Positions 18,866 to 27,888 of a DNA stretch of 64,000 bases are shown piece after piece. The notes beneath the pieces were generated by a model that did not search any database, was not told where the DNA came from, and saw only the letters and a program-made list of their open reading frames with translations. Position 1 is the stretch's first letter. Each line of letters starts with the position of its first letter. The stretch lies in contig CAYVCX010000004.1 in NCBI GenBank assembly GCA_964450435.1, forward strand, positions 35,744 to 99,743. The letters run 5' to 3'. The position numbers and the translations under genes were made by a program. This DNA comes from SKLM01 sp964450435 (GTDB taxonomy: Bacteria > Chloroflexota > Anaerolineae > B4-G1).

Positions 18866-19786
18866 ATGCAGATGCCAGCAGAGTACATCGCTATTATCGC
18901 CAAGGCTGTGCTGTCCGTGCTGGCGATGGCCCTGGCGGCTGTGGCGAACCGTCTGCTTCGGAACCTGTTGAGGGCAAGGTTTGCGGAGACATCCCAGGCC
19001 GATACGATCTTCATGCTGGTGCGCAACGGCGTGTTCTTGGTTGGCGTCAGTGTGGTTCTGCTCATCTGGCTCGGGGCGGGCAGCAATTTCGCTGTGGCTA
19101 TGGGCGTCCTGGGCGCGGGCATAGCGTTCGCATCGCAGGAGACCATTGGTTCTTTCGCCGGCTATCTCAGCGTCGTCACCGGCAGCCTCTACCGCCTGGG
19201 GGACCGGATACAGATCGGCAGTGTGACAGGAGACGTTCTCGACATTACGATGCTGCGTACCACACTCATGGAGATCGGTGAATGGGTCGGTGCTGACCAG
19301 TACACTGGTCGCGTGGTAACGATCGCCAACCGCGCCGTCTTCTCTGAGCCGGTGTTCAACTACACCCACCATTGGAGCTATCTCTGGGACGAGATCACGA
19401 TTCCCATCAGTTATGACAGTGATTGGCGCCGGGCTCAGACGATCATGCTCGATCACGCCCACGAGTACACCGCGCATCTCCAAGGCCAAGCGCGGGTTGA
19501 ACTGCGAGATCTGATGAAGCATTACCCAGTGTACGAGGAAACCGTGGCGCCGCAGGTCTATGTTGTGATGACGGACAATTGGGTCGAGATGAGCCTGCGA
19601 TACGTCGTGGAGGCGCGAGAACGGCGAAGAATGGCGGGGGAGCTTCACGATGATCTGCTCCGTCATTTCGAGGACGAGCCAGACATCACGGTGGCCTCGG
19701 CCACATTCGAGATCGTGGGCTTTCCGCCGCTAACCGGCAGCCCTGGTAGACCTCGAGACCGGGATTCTACCTCGGCATCGGCCTGA
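18866..19786 (+). CDS. Small-conductance mechanosensitive channel, MscS family
   Basis: A 306-residue inner-membrane channel that opens under membrane tension to release solutes. Three membrane segments precede the pore helix, with the TM3-like glycine/alanine-rich stretch VLGAGIAFASQETIGSFAGY (about 88-107), and a beta domain follows (YRLGDRIQIGSVTGDV), as in MscS. The C-terminal cytosolic vestibule region ends in about 20 polar residues. AGGGAG at 18851-18856 supports ATG 18866; an upstream in-frame ATG at 18812 lacks such a site. It has its own promoter (18728-18756). Confidence 0.85.
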   Translation: MQMPAEYIAIIAKAVLSVLAMALAAVANRLLRNLLRARFAETSQADTIFMLVRNGVFLVGVSVVLLIWLGAGSNFAVAMGVLGAGIAFASQETIGSFAGYLSVVTGSLYRLGDRIQIGSVTGDVLDITMLRTTLMEIGEWVGADQYTGRVVTIANRAVFSEPVFNYTHHWSYLWDEITIPISYDSDWRRAQTIMLDHAHEYTAHLQGQARVELRDLMKHYPVYEETVAPQVYVVMTDNWVEMSLRYVVEARERRRMAGELHDDLLRHFEDEPDITVASATFEIVGFPPLTGSPGRPRDRDSTSASA

Positions 19787-19892
19787 ACGCGGCGCCTCGG
19801 CCGTCATAAGAGAGGTGAGCGGCCGCCCGGCGAGTTGGCTGACTCCGGGGTGACCCGAAGGGGACGCTCGTAACTGCGGGACAGGAGAAAGA

Positions 19893-20693
19893 ATGGTCCG
19901 ACGTGTCGCGGGGGCGTCGTTGGTTCTGCTTGGAGCCGTGGGTATCCTGCTCAGCAGCCTGGCTGGCGTGCAAGTCTGGCGGACGGCTCGGCAGGTCACA
20001 GCGGTCGTCAACGACACCTTGTTCCTGGTGTCGAAGACCCTTGACGACCTCGACTACTCGCTGGGGGTAACCTCAGAGACGCTGACTGGCGCTGCAATTG
20101 CCGTGGACGGAGTCTACACCACCTCACTTGAGATTAGTGAGGCACTGGACAGCACGCGATTCACAGTGGACGAGATGGCGAGCCTAGCTGCAGACGATCT
20201 GCCGCGGAGCATTGAATCCTCGCTGGTGGCACTGGAAGCGTTGGAGGAGACAGCCGCGGTAATTGACCAGCTGCTGCGCGGCTTCCAGCGGCTCGGTGTG
20301 GGGAGCTACGATCCGGAGATCCCTCTCGACCAGGCTGTTTCCGACACTCGGGCAGGGCTAGAGCCCGTGCCGAGCAGCCTGCACACGATGGCAGCAGGAC
20401 TGGAGCAGACGAGCGCAAATCTGGAGGGAGTTCAAGAGGGAATGGCCCTGATGGGGGACCATATGGTAGGCATCCGAGAGAATCTGATCTCTGCCGAGGA
20501 GGCCATCAGCAGCCACCGTCAAACCATGCAGCAGTTCCAAGAACACGTACGAAGCGTCGACCGGAATGTCGATCACCCGATCCGAACTGTGGCCTGGGGA
20601 GCAACGATCCTGCTAATCTGGATCGGCCTCTCGCAGCTGGCCATCATCCGCTGGGGTGCGAGCCTGTGGAGGACAGGCGGCCCGAATCTCTGA
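19893..20693 (+). CDS. Two-TM membrane protein with long periplasmic coiled coil, unknown
   Basis: A 266-residue protein that I do not recognise. It has an N-terminal membrane segment (about 5-27), a long extracytoplasmic helical region rich in Leu, Glu, Ser and Thr with heptad character (about 30-225), and a second membrane helix near 235-255. The arrangement recalls chemoreceptor-like or EzrA/YtxH-type spacer proteins, but there is no HAMP, kinase or catalytic motif. AGGAG lies 6 bases before the ATG. It is about 100 bases after mscS on the same strand and may be co-transcribed with it. Confidence 0.5.
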   Translation: MVRRVAGASLVLLGAVGILLSSLAGVQVWRTARQVTAVVNDTLFLVSKTLDDLDYSLGVTSETLTGAAIAVDGVYTTSLEISEALDSTRFTVDEMASLAADDLPRSIESSLVALEALEETAAVIDQLLRGFQRLGVGSYDPEIPLDQAVSDTRAGLEPVPSSLHTMAAGLEQTSANLEGVQEGMALMGDHMVGIRENLISAEEAISSHRQTMQQFQEHVRSVDRNVDHPIRTVAWGATILLIWIGLSQLAIIRWGASLWRTGGPNL

Positions 20694-20733
20694 GCCCGTC
20701 GGAGCCAGGCGTCGAGCGCGAGAGTATGGGGCT

Positions 20734-20771
20734 TTGCGTTCCAGGAGCCCTTGACATACAATGTGTTGTAT
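20734..20771 (+). promoter_or_regulatory. Promoter with overlapping operator-like palindrome
   Basis: TTGCGT (20734-20739), a 17-base spacer and TACAAT (20757-20762) form a promoter for the DUF2148 gene. Overlapping the -10 and the likely start is the perfect inverted repeat ATACAA-TGTG-TTGTAT (20756-20771). A dimeric repressor of the GntR or TetR type bound there would block RNA polymerase. A second TTGACA lies at 20751-20756 without a matching -10. Confidence 0.55.
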
Positions 20772-20823
20772 CCCGCAACCCGAGAGCAGACCCTTCACTG
20801 GCAACGTTGACAAGGAGAGAAAC

Positions 20824-21333
20824 ATGATGGGCATACGGACTGTCGCAGACTTGATGGCTATCTCCGCGCGCACTGCGCCAAAGGCAGCTGGTCGAGATTT
20901 CATCGCCGTCGAGATTGTCGAGGGATCAGACTTGCGGAGACTCGGCGAGGCGATGGCTAGCTACGGCGAACGGAGTGGCAAGCCTGACTTCGATCGTGAT
21001 GGTGCAAACGTGCGCAACTCGGCGGCACTGGTACTCATCGGACTGAAGGACGCCGACGTCCTTGGTCTGGACTGCGCTGCCTGTGGCAGCCTGACCTGCA
21101 TCGAGCCAAACAGCGTCGAGGGCGAGTTCCGGGGACCGAACTGTGCTTTGCGCCTGTTGGATCTGGGCATTGCGCTGGGCTCGGCGGTAAAGACCGCAGG
21201 CATGCTCAACGTTGATAACCGGATTATGTACCGGGCTGGTGTCGTGGCACGAGAGATGGGCTTGATTGACGCCGACTTCGTGATGGGCATTCCGGTCGCA
21301 GCCGCTGGCAAGTCGATATACTTCGATCGCTAA
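20824..21333 (+). CDS. DUF2148 (ferredoxin-like) domain protein
   Basis: A 169-residue protein matching DUF2148, a family annotated as ferredoxin-domain-containing and found mainly in anaerobes. Cysteines lie in GLDCAACGSLTC and GPNCALRLLDLGIALGSAV, so an Fe-S or zinc site is plausible. The gene begins at ATG 20824 with AGGAG 6 bases upstream; longer reading upstream would start inside the operator. It is the first gene after a regulated-looking promoter and precedes the Cys-less thiolase-fold pair, so a redox or chaperone role in that pathway can be guessed, but the family function is not established. Confidence 0.65.
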   Translation: MMGIRTVADLMAISARTAPKAAGRDFIAVEIVEGSDLRRLGEAMASYGERSGKPDFDRDGANVRNSAALVLIGLKDADVLGLDCAACGSLTCIEPNSVEGEFRGPNCALRLLDLGIALGSAVKTAGMLNVDNRIMYRAGVVAREMGLIDADFVMGIPVAAAGKSIYFDR

Positions 21334-21647
21334 CCAGCCTGGCCAAGTTGTATCCCGGAGGTGGGATTTCGCTCCTGCTGCGCAATCTGCCTCTCAACAG
21401 AGGACGCACGTATGCAGAAGAGCAGATGGCCTACTGACGGTTCCTGCAGTCAACCGTTCCAGAGATACGTCGGAGGCGCCGATCCTAACGCGGGCAGCGT
21501 GTTTGGACGCGCTCGCAGCAGAGGTGCAGCTCGCACTCAGCAACAGCCTGAGATCGCTCGGACTCCAAGGAGGTGATCCCCCGAACATGCAGCAGGCAAA
21601 CCAGCTTGCATCTGGTTTTGACGCACTAGACCAAGGAGGTAGACGGT
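21334..21647 (+). other. Intergenic stretch with possible gene remnants
   Basis: 314 bases between the DUF2148 and thiolase-fold genes. No confident gene. Two short protein-like stretches occur in different frames (one around 21342-21434 reading PGGGISLLLRNLPL, one around 21440-21640 reading EVQLALSNSLRSLGLQ), which may be remains of a decayed gene. The last bases hold AAGGAGGT for the next gene. Confidence 0.25.
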
Positions 21648-22799
21648 ATGATCCGAGATGTTGCCATCGTAGGCGCAGGCTGGAGCGGCTTTCGCTCTAT
21701 CACGCCTGACCTCTCGTATAAGGAGTTGATGTACGACGCGGCCGTTCAGGCCTACGAGGATGCGGGAATCGATCCTCGTCGCGATGTCGGCAGCTTCGTT
21801 GCCGTCGGCGAAGACTACAACGAGGGTACCAGCATCTGTGACGAGTATGTGCCTGATCAGCTCGGTGCCCTGCATCGCCCGGTGCAGACTATCGCTGGCG
21901 AGGGCATTCAGGGGCTGGCGGCAGCCGTGATGCAGATCCTGACTGGCCAGTTCGACGTCGTGGTCGTGGAGGCACACAGCAAGGCCTCCAACATCCTGAC
22001 GCTGCCCTACGTTCTTGCATTCGCTATGGACCCCGTGTTCAACCGCCCCCTGGCTGCCCATCCATATGCCATAGCAGGGCTAGAGATGTTGCGCTATCTG
22101 GCTGAGACGGCCACGAGTCACGAAGAGTGCGCCGCTGTCGTGGCCAAGAACCGTAACAACGCCCTGTTGAACCCTCTCGCAGGGTTTGGGGCTGCAATCT
22201 CACTGGACGACGTTCTCAACTCCGAGCCGATCGCCGAGCCACTGACCCGCCTGGAGTGTGCAGGCCACAGCGACGGCTCGATTGTGTTCGTGGTTGCGGC
22301 GGGCGAGACAGCCCGTGCCCTGACCGATAACCCGATCTGGATCCGGGGCGTTGGATGGGCGAATGACACCTACTGGCTAGAGAGCCGCCCGTGGGGCGAC
22401 GCCCGCTACGCCCGGGCCGCCGGTGAAATGGCGTTTCGCACCGCTGGGATCAGGAGTCCGCGGGAGGAGATTGATCTCGCGGAGATAGATGATACGTTTG
22501 CCTACAAGGAGTTGCAGCATCTGGAATCACTGGGGTTGTGCCCCCCAGGTGCCGCCGGAGAGTGGACTATCAACGGTGGCACGGCACTCGACGGCGAGTT
22601 CCCGGTTAATCCGTCAGGTGGTGCCTTGGGCGAGGGACACCTGCTCGATGCCACCGGTCTTGCCCGCGTGCTTGAGGTTGTAATCCAACTGCGGGGCGAG
22701 GCTGGACAGAGACAGATCGACGGCGCCGAGGTTGGGCTGGCCTTTGGTTGGCGCGGCGTGCCCACCACCGCTGGTGCGGCCGTCGTCCTGAGCAATTAG
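21648..22799 (+). CDS. Thiolase-fold protein lacking the nucleophilic Cys (SCP2/Ltp-like), copy 1
   Basis: A 383-residue thiolase-superfamily protein of the SCP2-thiolase/lipid-transfer type. The position of the acyl-accepting Cys (normally GACASG) reads AGEGIQG, so it is Gly86. The C-terminal NPSGGALGEGHLLDATG keeps the His, and AEIDDTFAYKELQHLESLG stands where Ltp2-type aldolases have YDxF. Classical thiolysis is therefore unlikely. Known Cys-less members paired with DUF35 proteins, such as the steroid side-chain retro-aldolase Ltp2-ChsH2, cleave C-C bonds by retro-aldol chemistry. AAGGAGGT lies 7 bases before the ATG. Ten bases separate it from copy 2, and two DUF35 genes follow. The substrate is unknown. 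Confidence 0.75.
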   Translation: MIRDVAIVGAGWSGFRSITPDLSYKELMYDAAVQAYEDAGIDPRRDVGSFVAVGEDYNEGTSICDEYVPDQLGALHRPVQTIAGEGIQGLAAAVMQILTGQFDVVVVEAHSKASNILTLPYVLAFAMDPVFNRPLAAHPYAIAGLEMLRYLAETATSHEECAAVVAKNRNNALLNPLAGFGAAISLDDVLNSEPIAEPLTRLECAGHSDGSIVFVVAAGETARALTDNPIWIRGVGWANDTYWLESRPWGDARYARAAGEMAFRTAGIRSPREEIDLAEIDDTFAYKELQHLESLGLCPPGAAGEWTINGGTALDGEFPVNPSGGALGEGHLLDATGLARVLEVVIQLRGEAGQRQIDGAEVGLAFGWRGVPTTAGAAVVLSN

Positions 22800-22809
22800 G
22801 AGGCGTACC

Positions 22810-23976
22810 ATGAACGGAAATCGCGTTGCTGTCGTGGGCGCGGGGATGACCAAGTTCGTTCGCCGCGCGCAGGAGACGCCCAAGGAACTCTCGTGGGAGG
22901 CTGCCCACCTGGCGCTTGCATCCTGCGAGATGACGATCGATGACATTGATGCCGTAGTAATCGGAACCGCGCCCGATGCCTTTGACGGGGTTCATATGAA
23001 GAGCGAGTACCTCTCCGATGGATGTGGGGGCTGGGGAAAGCCCGTGATCCGGGGTTACGTGGGGGGAGGGACTGGCGTCTTCGCCGCAATCCAGGGCTGG
23101 TACCACGTGGCGAGCGGCCTGTTCGACACCGTTCTGGTGGTGTGTGAGGAGAAGATGTCCTCCTGCCAGCCACACCCTCAGGCCGCGTTCCTTACCATCT
23201 TCGACCACACCACCGAGCGACCTCTGAAGCCGAACCTCCTGTGGATCTTCGCCCTGGAGATGAACGCCTACATGACCCGGTATGGGCTCAGCAAGCGGGA
23301 CATCGCCACAGTCTCCGTGAAGAACAAACGAAATGCGGCGGACCATCCGGCGGCGCTATTGGGCGATCCCAACATAACCGTGGAGGACGTACTCCAATCG
23401 CCGGTCCTGGCGTGGCCCGTCCAGCGGCTGGACGTCAGCCCGGTCACGGATGGCGCTGTCGCACTGGTGATGAGCGCCAATCACGTAGCCCGGCGTGTGA
23501 CTCCGAAGCCCGTGTGGATCGAGGGTGTCGGGTGGAATCTGGACACCGCCTACTGGACCAACCGAGATCTCTCGTACCCCGTGTACGTCGAGGAGGCAGC
23601 GCGGATGGCGTACGAGATGGCTGGCATCACCGAGCCTCGGAAGCAGATTCACATTGCGGAACCGTATGATCCCTTTGACTACAAGGAATTGCACCATCTC
23701 GAAGGGTTGATGCTGTTCGACCGAGGAGAGGCACCGAGAGCCGCTGCCGATGGTATCACGCAGCGCGATGGCGATCTACCGGTCTGTCCCTCCGGCGGTC
23801 TGCTCGGCGTGGGGAACCCCATCGCCGCGGCCGGGCTGATGAAGGTGGCCGAGATATTCTGGCAGCTGAGGGGTGACGCGGGCACTCGTCAGGTCCCTGG
23901 CAATCCCAAGCGTGGCCTGGCCCAGGCGTGGGGCGACCTCATGCAGGTAGGTACAGTGGTCGTGATGGGAATCTGA
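22810..23976 (+). CDS. Thiolase-fold protein lacking Cys and His (SCP2/Ltp-like), copy 2
   Basis: A 388-residue paralogue of the preceding gene. The nucleophile position reads VGGGTG (Gly86), and the C-terminal GHP motif reads GVGNPIAAAG, so both catalytic Cys and His are missing. It keeps the fold markers (VAVVGAGMTKF, SPVTDGAVALVM, PSGGLLG) and has AEPYDPFDYKELHHLEGL, closer than copy 1 to the Tyr-containing Ltp2-type segment. It may form a heterodimer with copy 1 or a separate complex with one DUF35 protein. AGGAGG lies 7 bases before the ATG. A structural rather than catalytic role is possible. Confidence 0.75.
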   Translation: MNGNRVAVVGAGMTKFVRRAQETPKELSWEAAHLALASCEMTIDDIDAVVIGTAPDAFDGVHMKSEYLSDGCGGWGKPVIRGYVGGGTGVFAAIQGWYHVASGLFDTVLVVCEEKMSSCQPHPQAAFLTIFDHTTERPLKPNLLWIFALEMNAYMTRYGLSKRDIATVSVKNKRNAADHPAALLGDPNITVEDVLQSPVLAWPVQRLDVSPVTDGAVALVMSANHVARRVTPKPVWIEGVGWNLDTAYWTNRDLSYPVYVEEAARMAYEMAGITEPRKQIHIAEPYDPFDYKELHHLEGLMLFDRGEAPRAAADGITQRDGDLPVCPSGGLLGVGNPIAAAGLMKVAEIFWQLRGDAGTRQVPGNPKRGLAQAWGDLMQVGTVVVMGI

Positions 23977-24050
23977 AGCTGAAGGAAACGAGGTAGCCTC
24001 GGTGGAGGCACCGCGAATCCCGCCATCATCTTGGAATGAGGAGATACAAC

Positions 24051-24557
24051 ATGGAAGAGTTCGTATACGACAGCGTCTACCTTCGCGGCGACGATTTCCT
24101 GGAAAGGCGCGTTCTCTTTGAGACCTGGGATCCCAACGCGAGATATGCCTGGGACGGGGGAATCGCCATCAGCCGCTACTTGCAGGAGCTCAAGGCTGGT
24201 CGTCTGATCGGGCGCAGCTGTCCAGAATGTAACCGCGTGCTGGTTCCACCGCGCATGTTCTGCGAGTCGTGCTTCTGCCCCACCGATAGGTGGGTTCCGT
24301 TGGAGGACACCGGCACCGTGATCACGTTCTCGAGGTGTTACATAACCTGGGATATGGTCAAGTTGGAGGAGCCGCAGATGCCGGCCGTGATTGAGATCGA
24401 CGGTGCATCCCCGGGAATGGGCATCATGCATATGCTGGGCGAGGTTGACCCAGACGCGCTCGAGATCGGCATGCGTGTGCGCGCTGTGTGGAGACCTGTG
24501 GAGGAACGCACCGGCTCCGTCACCGATATCGCCTACTTCAAACCGGTGGTCAGTTGA
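24051..24557 (+). CDS. DUF35 zinc-ribbon/OB-fold protein, copy 1
   Basis: A 168-residue protein with a short N-terminal helical part, a rubredoxin-like zinc ribbon (CPECN, then CESCF near residues 60-80) and a C-terminal OB fold (about 85-165). DUF35 proteins bind acyl-CoA and pair with thiolase-superfamily enzymes: archaeal HMG-CoA synthase-thiolase complexes, benzoylsuccinyl-CoA thiolase BbsAB and ChsH2-Ltp2. GAGGAG at 24038-24043 supports ATG 24051 rather than 24036. It directly follows the two Cys-less thiolase-fold genes and very probably forms a complex with one of them. Confidence 0.8.
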   Translation: MEEFVYDSVYLRGDDFLERRVLFETWDPNARYAWDGGIAISRYLQELKAGRLIGRSCPECNRVLVPPRMFCESCFCPTDRWVPLEDTGTVITFSRCYITWDMVKLEEPQMPAVIEIDGASPGMGIMHMLGEVDPDALEIGMRVRAVWRPVEERTGSVTDIAYFKPVVS

Positions 24558-24581
24558 GGGGCTAGCTACAGGAGGGCAGAG

Positions 24582-25055
24582 ATGAGCTTGCTGCACCGCA
24601 TCGAGCACCCAGACGACGCTTTGAACTGGCACGGAGACTTGCCCACGGAGGGCCGATACACGGCAGGAATCGCTGGCGAAAGGTTCTTCCGGGAGATCAA
24701 GGAGAACGGTCGGTTCGTGGCGACCGTCTGCCTTGACTGTGATATCACCTACATGCCACCCCGCCTGTACTGCGAGCAGTGTTTCGGCCAACTGGACGAA
24801 TGGGTCGACGTGCGTCCTCGTGGGCGTGTGCATACGTTCACGGTGGTTCACCGTGACCTGGACGACGAGCTGCTCCCAGAACCTAAGATCATGGGCTTCG
24901 TGACCCTGGACGACACAGATGGGGGTCTGGTGCATTACCTTGACGAGGTAGATCCCGAAGATGTCTACCTGGGGATGGAAGTCGAGGCTGTCCTCAAGGC
25001 GGAACGGGAGCGCGAGGGAAGCATTACCGACATCGAGTACTTCCGGCCTGCGTAG
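24582..25055 (+). CDS. DUF35 zinc-ribbon/OB-fold protein, copy 2
   Basis: A 157-residue second DUF35 protein with zinc-ribbon cysteines in CLDCD and CEQCF (about 52-70) and an OB fold to the end (GRVHTFTVVHRD, TDIEYFRPA). It is 24 bases after copy 1, with AGGAGGG before the ATG. Two thiolase-fold and two DUF35 genes in a row suggest either two one-to-one complexes or one four-component complex. Its end, like that of copy 1, has the SxTDIxYF pattern, so the two arose by duplication. Confidence 0.8.
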   Translation: MSLLHRIEHPDDALNWHGDLPTEGRYTAGIAGERFFREIKENGRFVATVCLDCDITYMPPRLYCEQCFGQLDEWVDVRPRGRVHTFTVVHRDLDDELLPEPKIMGFVTLDDTDGGLVHYLDEVDPEDVYLGMEVEAVLKAEREREGSITDIEYFRPA

Positions 25056-25150
25056 AGAGCGACAGATGGTCGCACAAGCCTGGGTGGGTGGCCACCCTTG
25101 ATCTGGTGGTCCCTTATGGAGCAGCCCACCACTGTATCGCAGGGTACCTC

Positions 25151-27179
25151 ATGAACACCCTCGTGCGCAATGCCTACCGGCGCTTCAGGGAGTCGGAGAC
25201 CGCGGTGATGCTCACGATGGGCTTGCTCGTCGGGGGGGGGCAGCGGTTTCGGCGCTATAGTCTTCCGCTGGCTTGTCGAGGTCGCCGAGGTGTTCTTTTT
25301 TCATACTCTCCAGGAGTGGCTCGGTTTCCTGGGGCCCTACGCCCTCGTCATTGCGCCGATTGCCGGCGGCGGGCTGGTCGGCTTGCTGATTCACTTCTCA
25401 AGTCCCGAATCGGCGGGGCCTGGGGTAGCGCACGTAATGGAGGCTCTCACTCTACGCGGTGGGCGTATCCGCCCCATCGTCATCGCAGCGAAGCCCCTCG
25501 CCACCGCAATCACCATCGGCAGCGGCGGATCGGCGGGAACGGTGGGGCCCATCGTCCAGATCGGGTCTGCTGTTGGCTCCGCCTTGAGTCAGTTGGCCCG
25601 CCTCTCCGACAATCGAACCAAAAGCCTCGTCGCCGCGGGGGCTGCAGCAGGGCTCGCTGCTACCTTCAACGCGCCGCTGGCCGGGGTAATGTTCGCCGTT
25701 GAGGTCCTTCTGGCCAAGTTCGAGTTAGTCCAATTCACCAGCGTGGTTATCGCCCCTGTCATTGCCAGCGTCATCGGCCACGCTTACTTCGGCGATGCGC
25801 CCGCGTTTGGGCTGCCCGCTTTCGCTCCTCCCCGTGCCTGGGAGCTGCCGATCTATGGTCTACTGGGTGTCTGCGCTGCCTGCGTCGGCGTCGCCTTCAC
25901 CCGGGCTCTGTACTGGGTCGACGACGTCTTCCAAGACCTGGCGTTCCCACCGTACCTGAAGCCGGCAGCTGGTGGGATTGCGGTGGGGGTTATCGGCCTA
26001 CGGTTCCCACAGATCTTCGGCGTCGGCTACGACTCGGTCGAGGCAGTAGCTTTCAACCGCCTGACACTGGCAAGCCTGGTCTTCCTTGGCCTTCTCAAAC
26101 TGGCAGCCAGCTCGGTAACCATCGGCTCAGGTGGCTCGGGAGGCATATTTGGGCCATCACTGTTCCTGGGGGCAATGCTGGGAGGCGTTTTCGGGCAACT
26201 AGTGCATCGTGCGGCCCCCGCGAGTCCGGTTCGGGCAGCTTATGCTCTGGTAGGTATGTCGGCCGTGGTTGGCGCTGCCATCCGCGCTCCGATTACGGCT
26301 AGTTTGATGCTGTTCGAGATGAGCCGCGACTACAATGCGATTCTGCCTTTGATGCTCGCCACGGTCATCAGCGCTGTGGTGGCCCGTCACTTGTTCAGCG
26401 AGAGCATCTTCACGGTCAAGCTCAGTCGACAGGGGATAGACGTCCACGCCGGCAAGGATCTAGACTTGATGAGCACGATCCTCGTCAGAGAGGCAATGAC
26501 ATCGATAGAGGACATGTCGACGGTGGCCCCCGACACGCCGCTGACAGAGCTGGCGCGTCTCTTCGACGAGACACACCATCACGGCCTGGTCGTGACCGAT
26601 CAACATGGTCGGCTGCAGGGTGTGGTCACCCTGGACGATTTGGAGCGGGCTCAGGCGCAACAACAGATGAGCGGGGAAGTCAGAGACATCCACACCACAA
26701 ACGTGCACACCGTATTCCCCGATCAGACGCTGGAGCGAGCCCTGCGCCACTTCGGCGCTCTGGACGTCGGCCGTGTGCCGGTCGTCGACCGCGGCCGACC
26801 AACCCAGGTCCTTGGGGTTCTCCGTCGCGGCGACATCGTACGCGCTTACTCCCGCGCCTACACGGACGAACAAGCCCGACTGGAGTACGTGAACCGGGCC
26901 AGGCTTGAGCGTCGAACCAGCGAGAATACATTGGAGTTCAGGCTGCGGGAGCGTGACCAAGGGGTGGGTAGAACACTCCAGGAACTAGATCTGCCCCCAG
27001 GATGTCTGGTGGTGTCCATCCGTCGCGGTGGGCGGACCCTCATCCCGAAGGGCAGCACACGGTTTGAGGCGGGGGACCGAGTGGTGGTGCTGGCCCCCGC
27101 CGAGGACGAAGGAGCTCTACGGAATCTCCTGACCGGCCCCAGAGGCAGTGGGCGCGCCGACAGGCCAGGAGATAGCTGA
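25151..27179 (+). CDS. ClC-family chloride channel with CBS and TrkA-C domains, frameshifted at a G9 tract
   Basis: The reading frame is broken near the N-terminus. One frame from about 25151 reads ETAVMLTMGLLVGGG into a run of nine G (25232-25240); the uninterrupted 629-codon frame from GTG 25290 continues SGFGAIVFRWLVEVAE from the same tract. With eight G the two join into one ClC protein of about 675 residues. It has ClC helices, two CBS domains (about 26490-26850) and a C-terminal TrkA-C-like domain. In the selectivity motif the usual GREGP is GTVGP, so the gating glutamate is Val. This suggests a passive anion channel rather than a Cl-/H+ exchanger. The frameshift may be an assembly error or real. 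Confidence 0.75.
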
Positions 27180-27239
27180 CTGCAGCCAGGGTGATATGCC
27201 AGCGTCGCAGAAGAGACGTGGGACCACCCGTATGGAAGA

Positions 27240-27660
27240 GAAACGACAGCTAAGAGTCACGGCCCTGTTCTCATCGCACGCGGCGATGCCGGGGAAATCG
27301 CTGAAGGAATGGGCGACTCCATCACCGGGTGGGACCGGCTCGTCTTCGTAGGGCAGGTGTCGGCGCCGTGGAAGCTTCTGTGCGCACGCTGGAGGACGAC
27401 CCGCCGTTCAATGCAGGCTTCAGTTCTGTCGTGAACAGCAAGGGGGTGATCGAGCTGGACGCACTCATCACGGATGGCAGCGACCTCAATCTCGGCGCTG
27501 TGACAGGCGTCGGGCGTCTACCCACCCCGGTCAGCCTGGGCCAGCTGGTGTTGGCTGTCTGCCATCACAGTATTCTCGCCTCTCAGGGAGAAGAGGCGGG
27601 CCCATCGCGCTGGGCAAAGGAGGCTATGTCGCCTCTGCGGACAGCACTTCATGTCTGGCC
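27240..27660 (+). pseudogene. Decayed isoaspartyl peptidase / L-asparaginase gene
   Basis: A fragment in one frame (about 27362-27560) reads AVEASVRTLEDDPPFNAGF followed by NSKGVIELDALITDGSDL and LGAVTGVG, which is the N-terminal region of Ntn-type plant asparaginase/isoaspartyl peptidase. Upstream, in another frame, PVLIARGDAG resembles the start (VIHGGAG), and downstream the similarity drifts between frames. The nucleophile Thr region is not recognisable. There is no single open frame of normal length (about 300 residues), so this is a frameshifted remnant. It lies between the ClC gene and the CoA-transferase genes. Confidence 0.6.
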
Positions 27661-27888
27661 TGCACAGCCATTGGGCGAGGCGGGATCACCAGCGGCATCC
27701 AGGTCTGAGTCGTCGCCTCGGGCGCCAATCTCTGGCTCGGTCAGAACTCAAATGGTTATGCTGGACGATGATTTTCCGGGCCACGTGGTGCGAGCGGGAC
27801 TCGGGGCCTTTATAGGGCAGGGCGATTGTGACGCCAGGATTTCAGAACCCCTTTCTCGTTACGCGACCCGGCATTTGGAGGTGTGATC

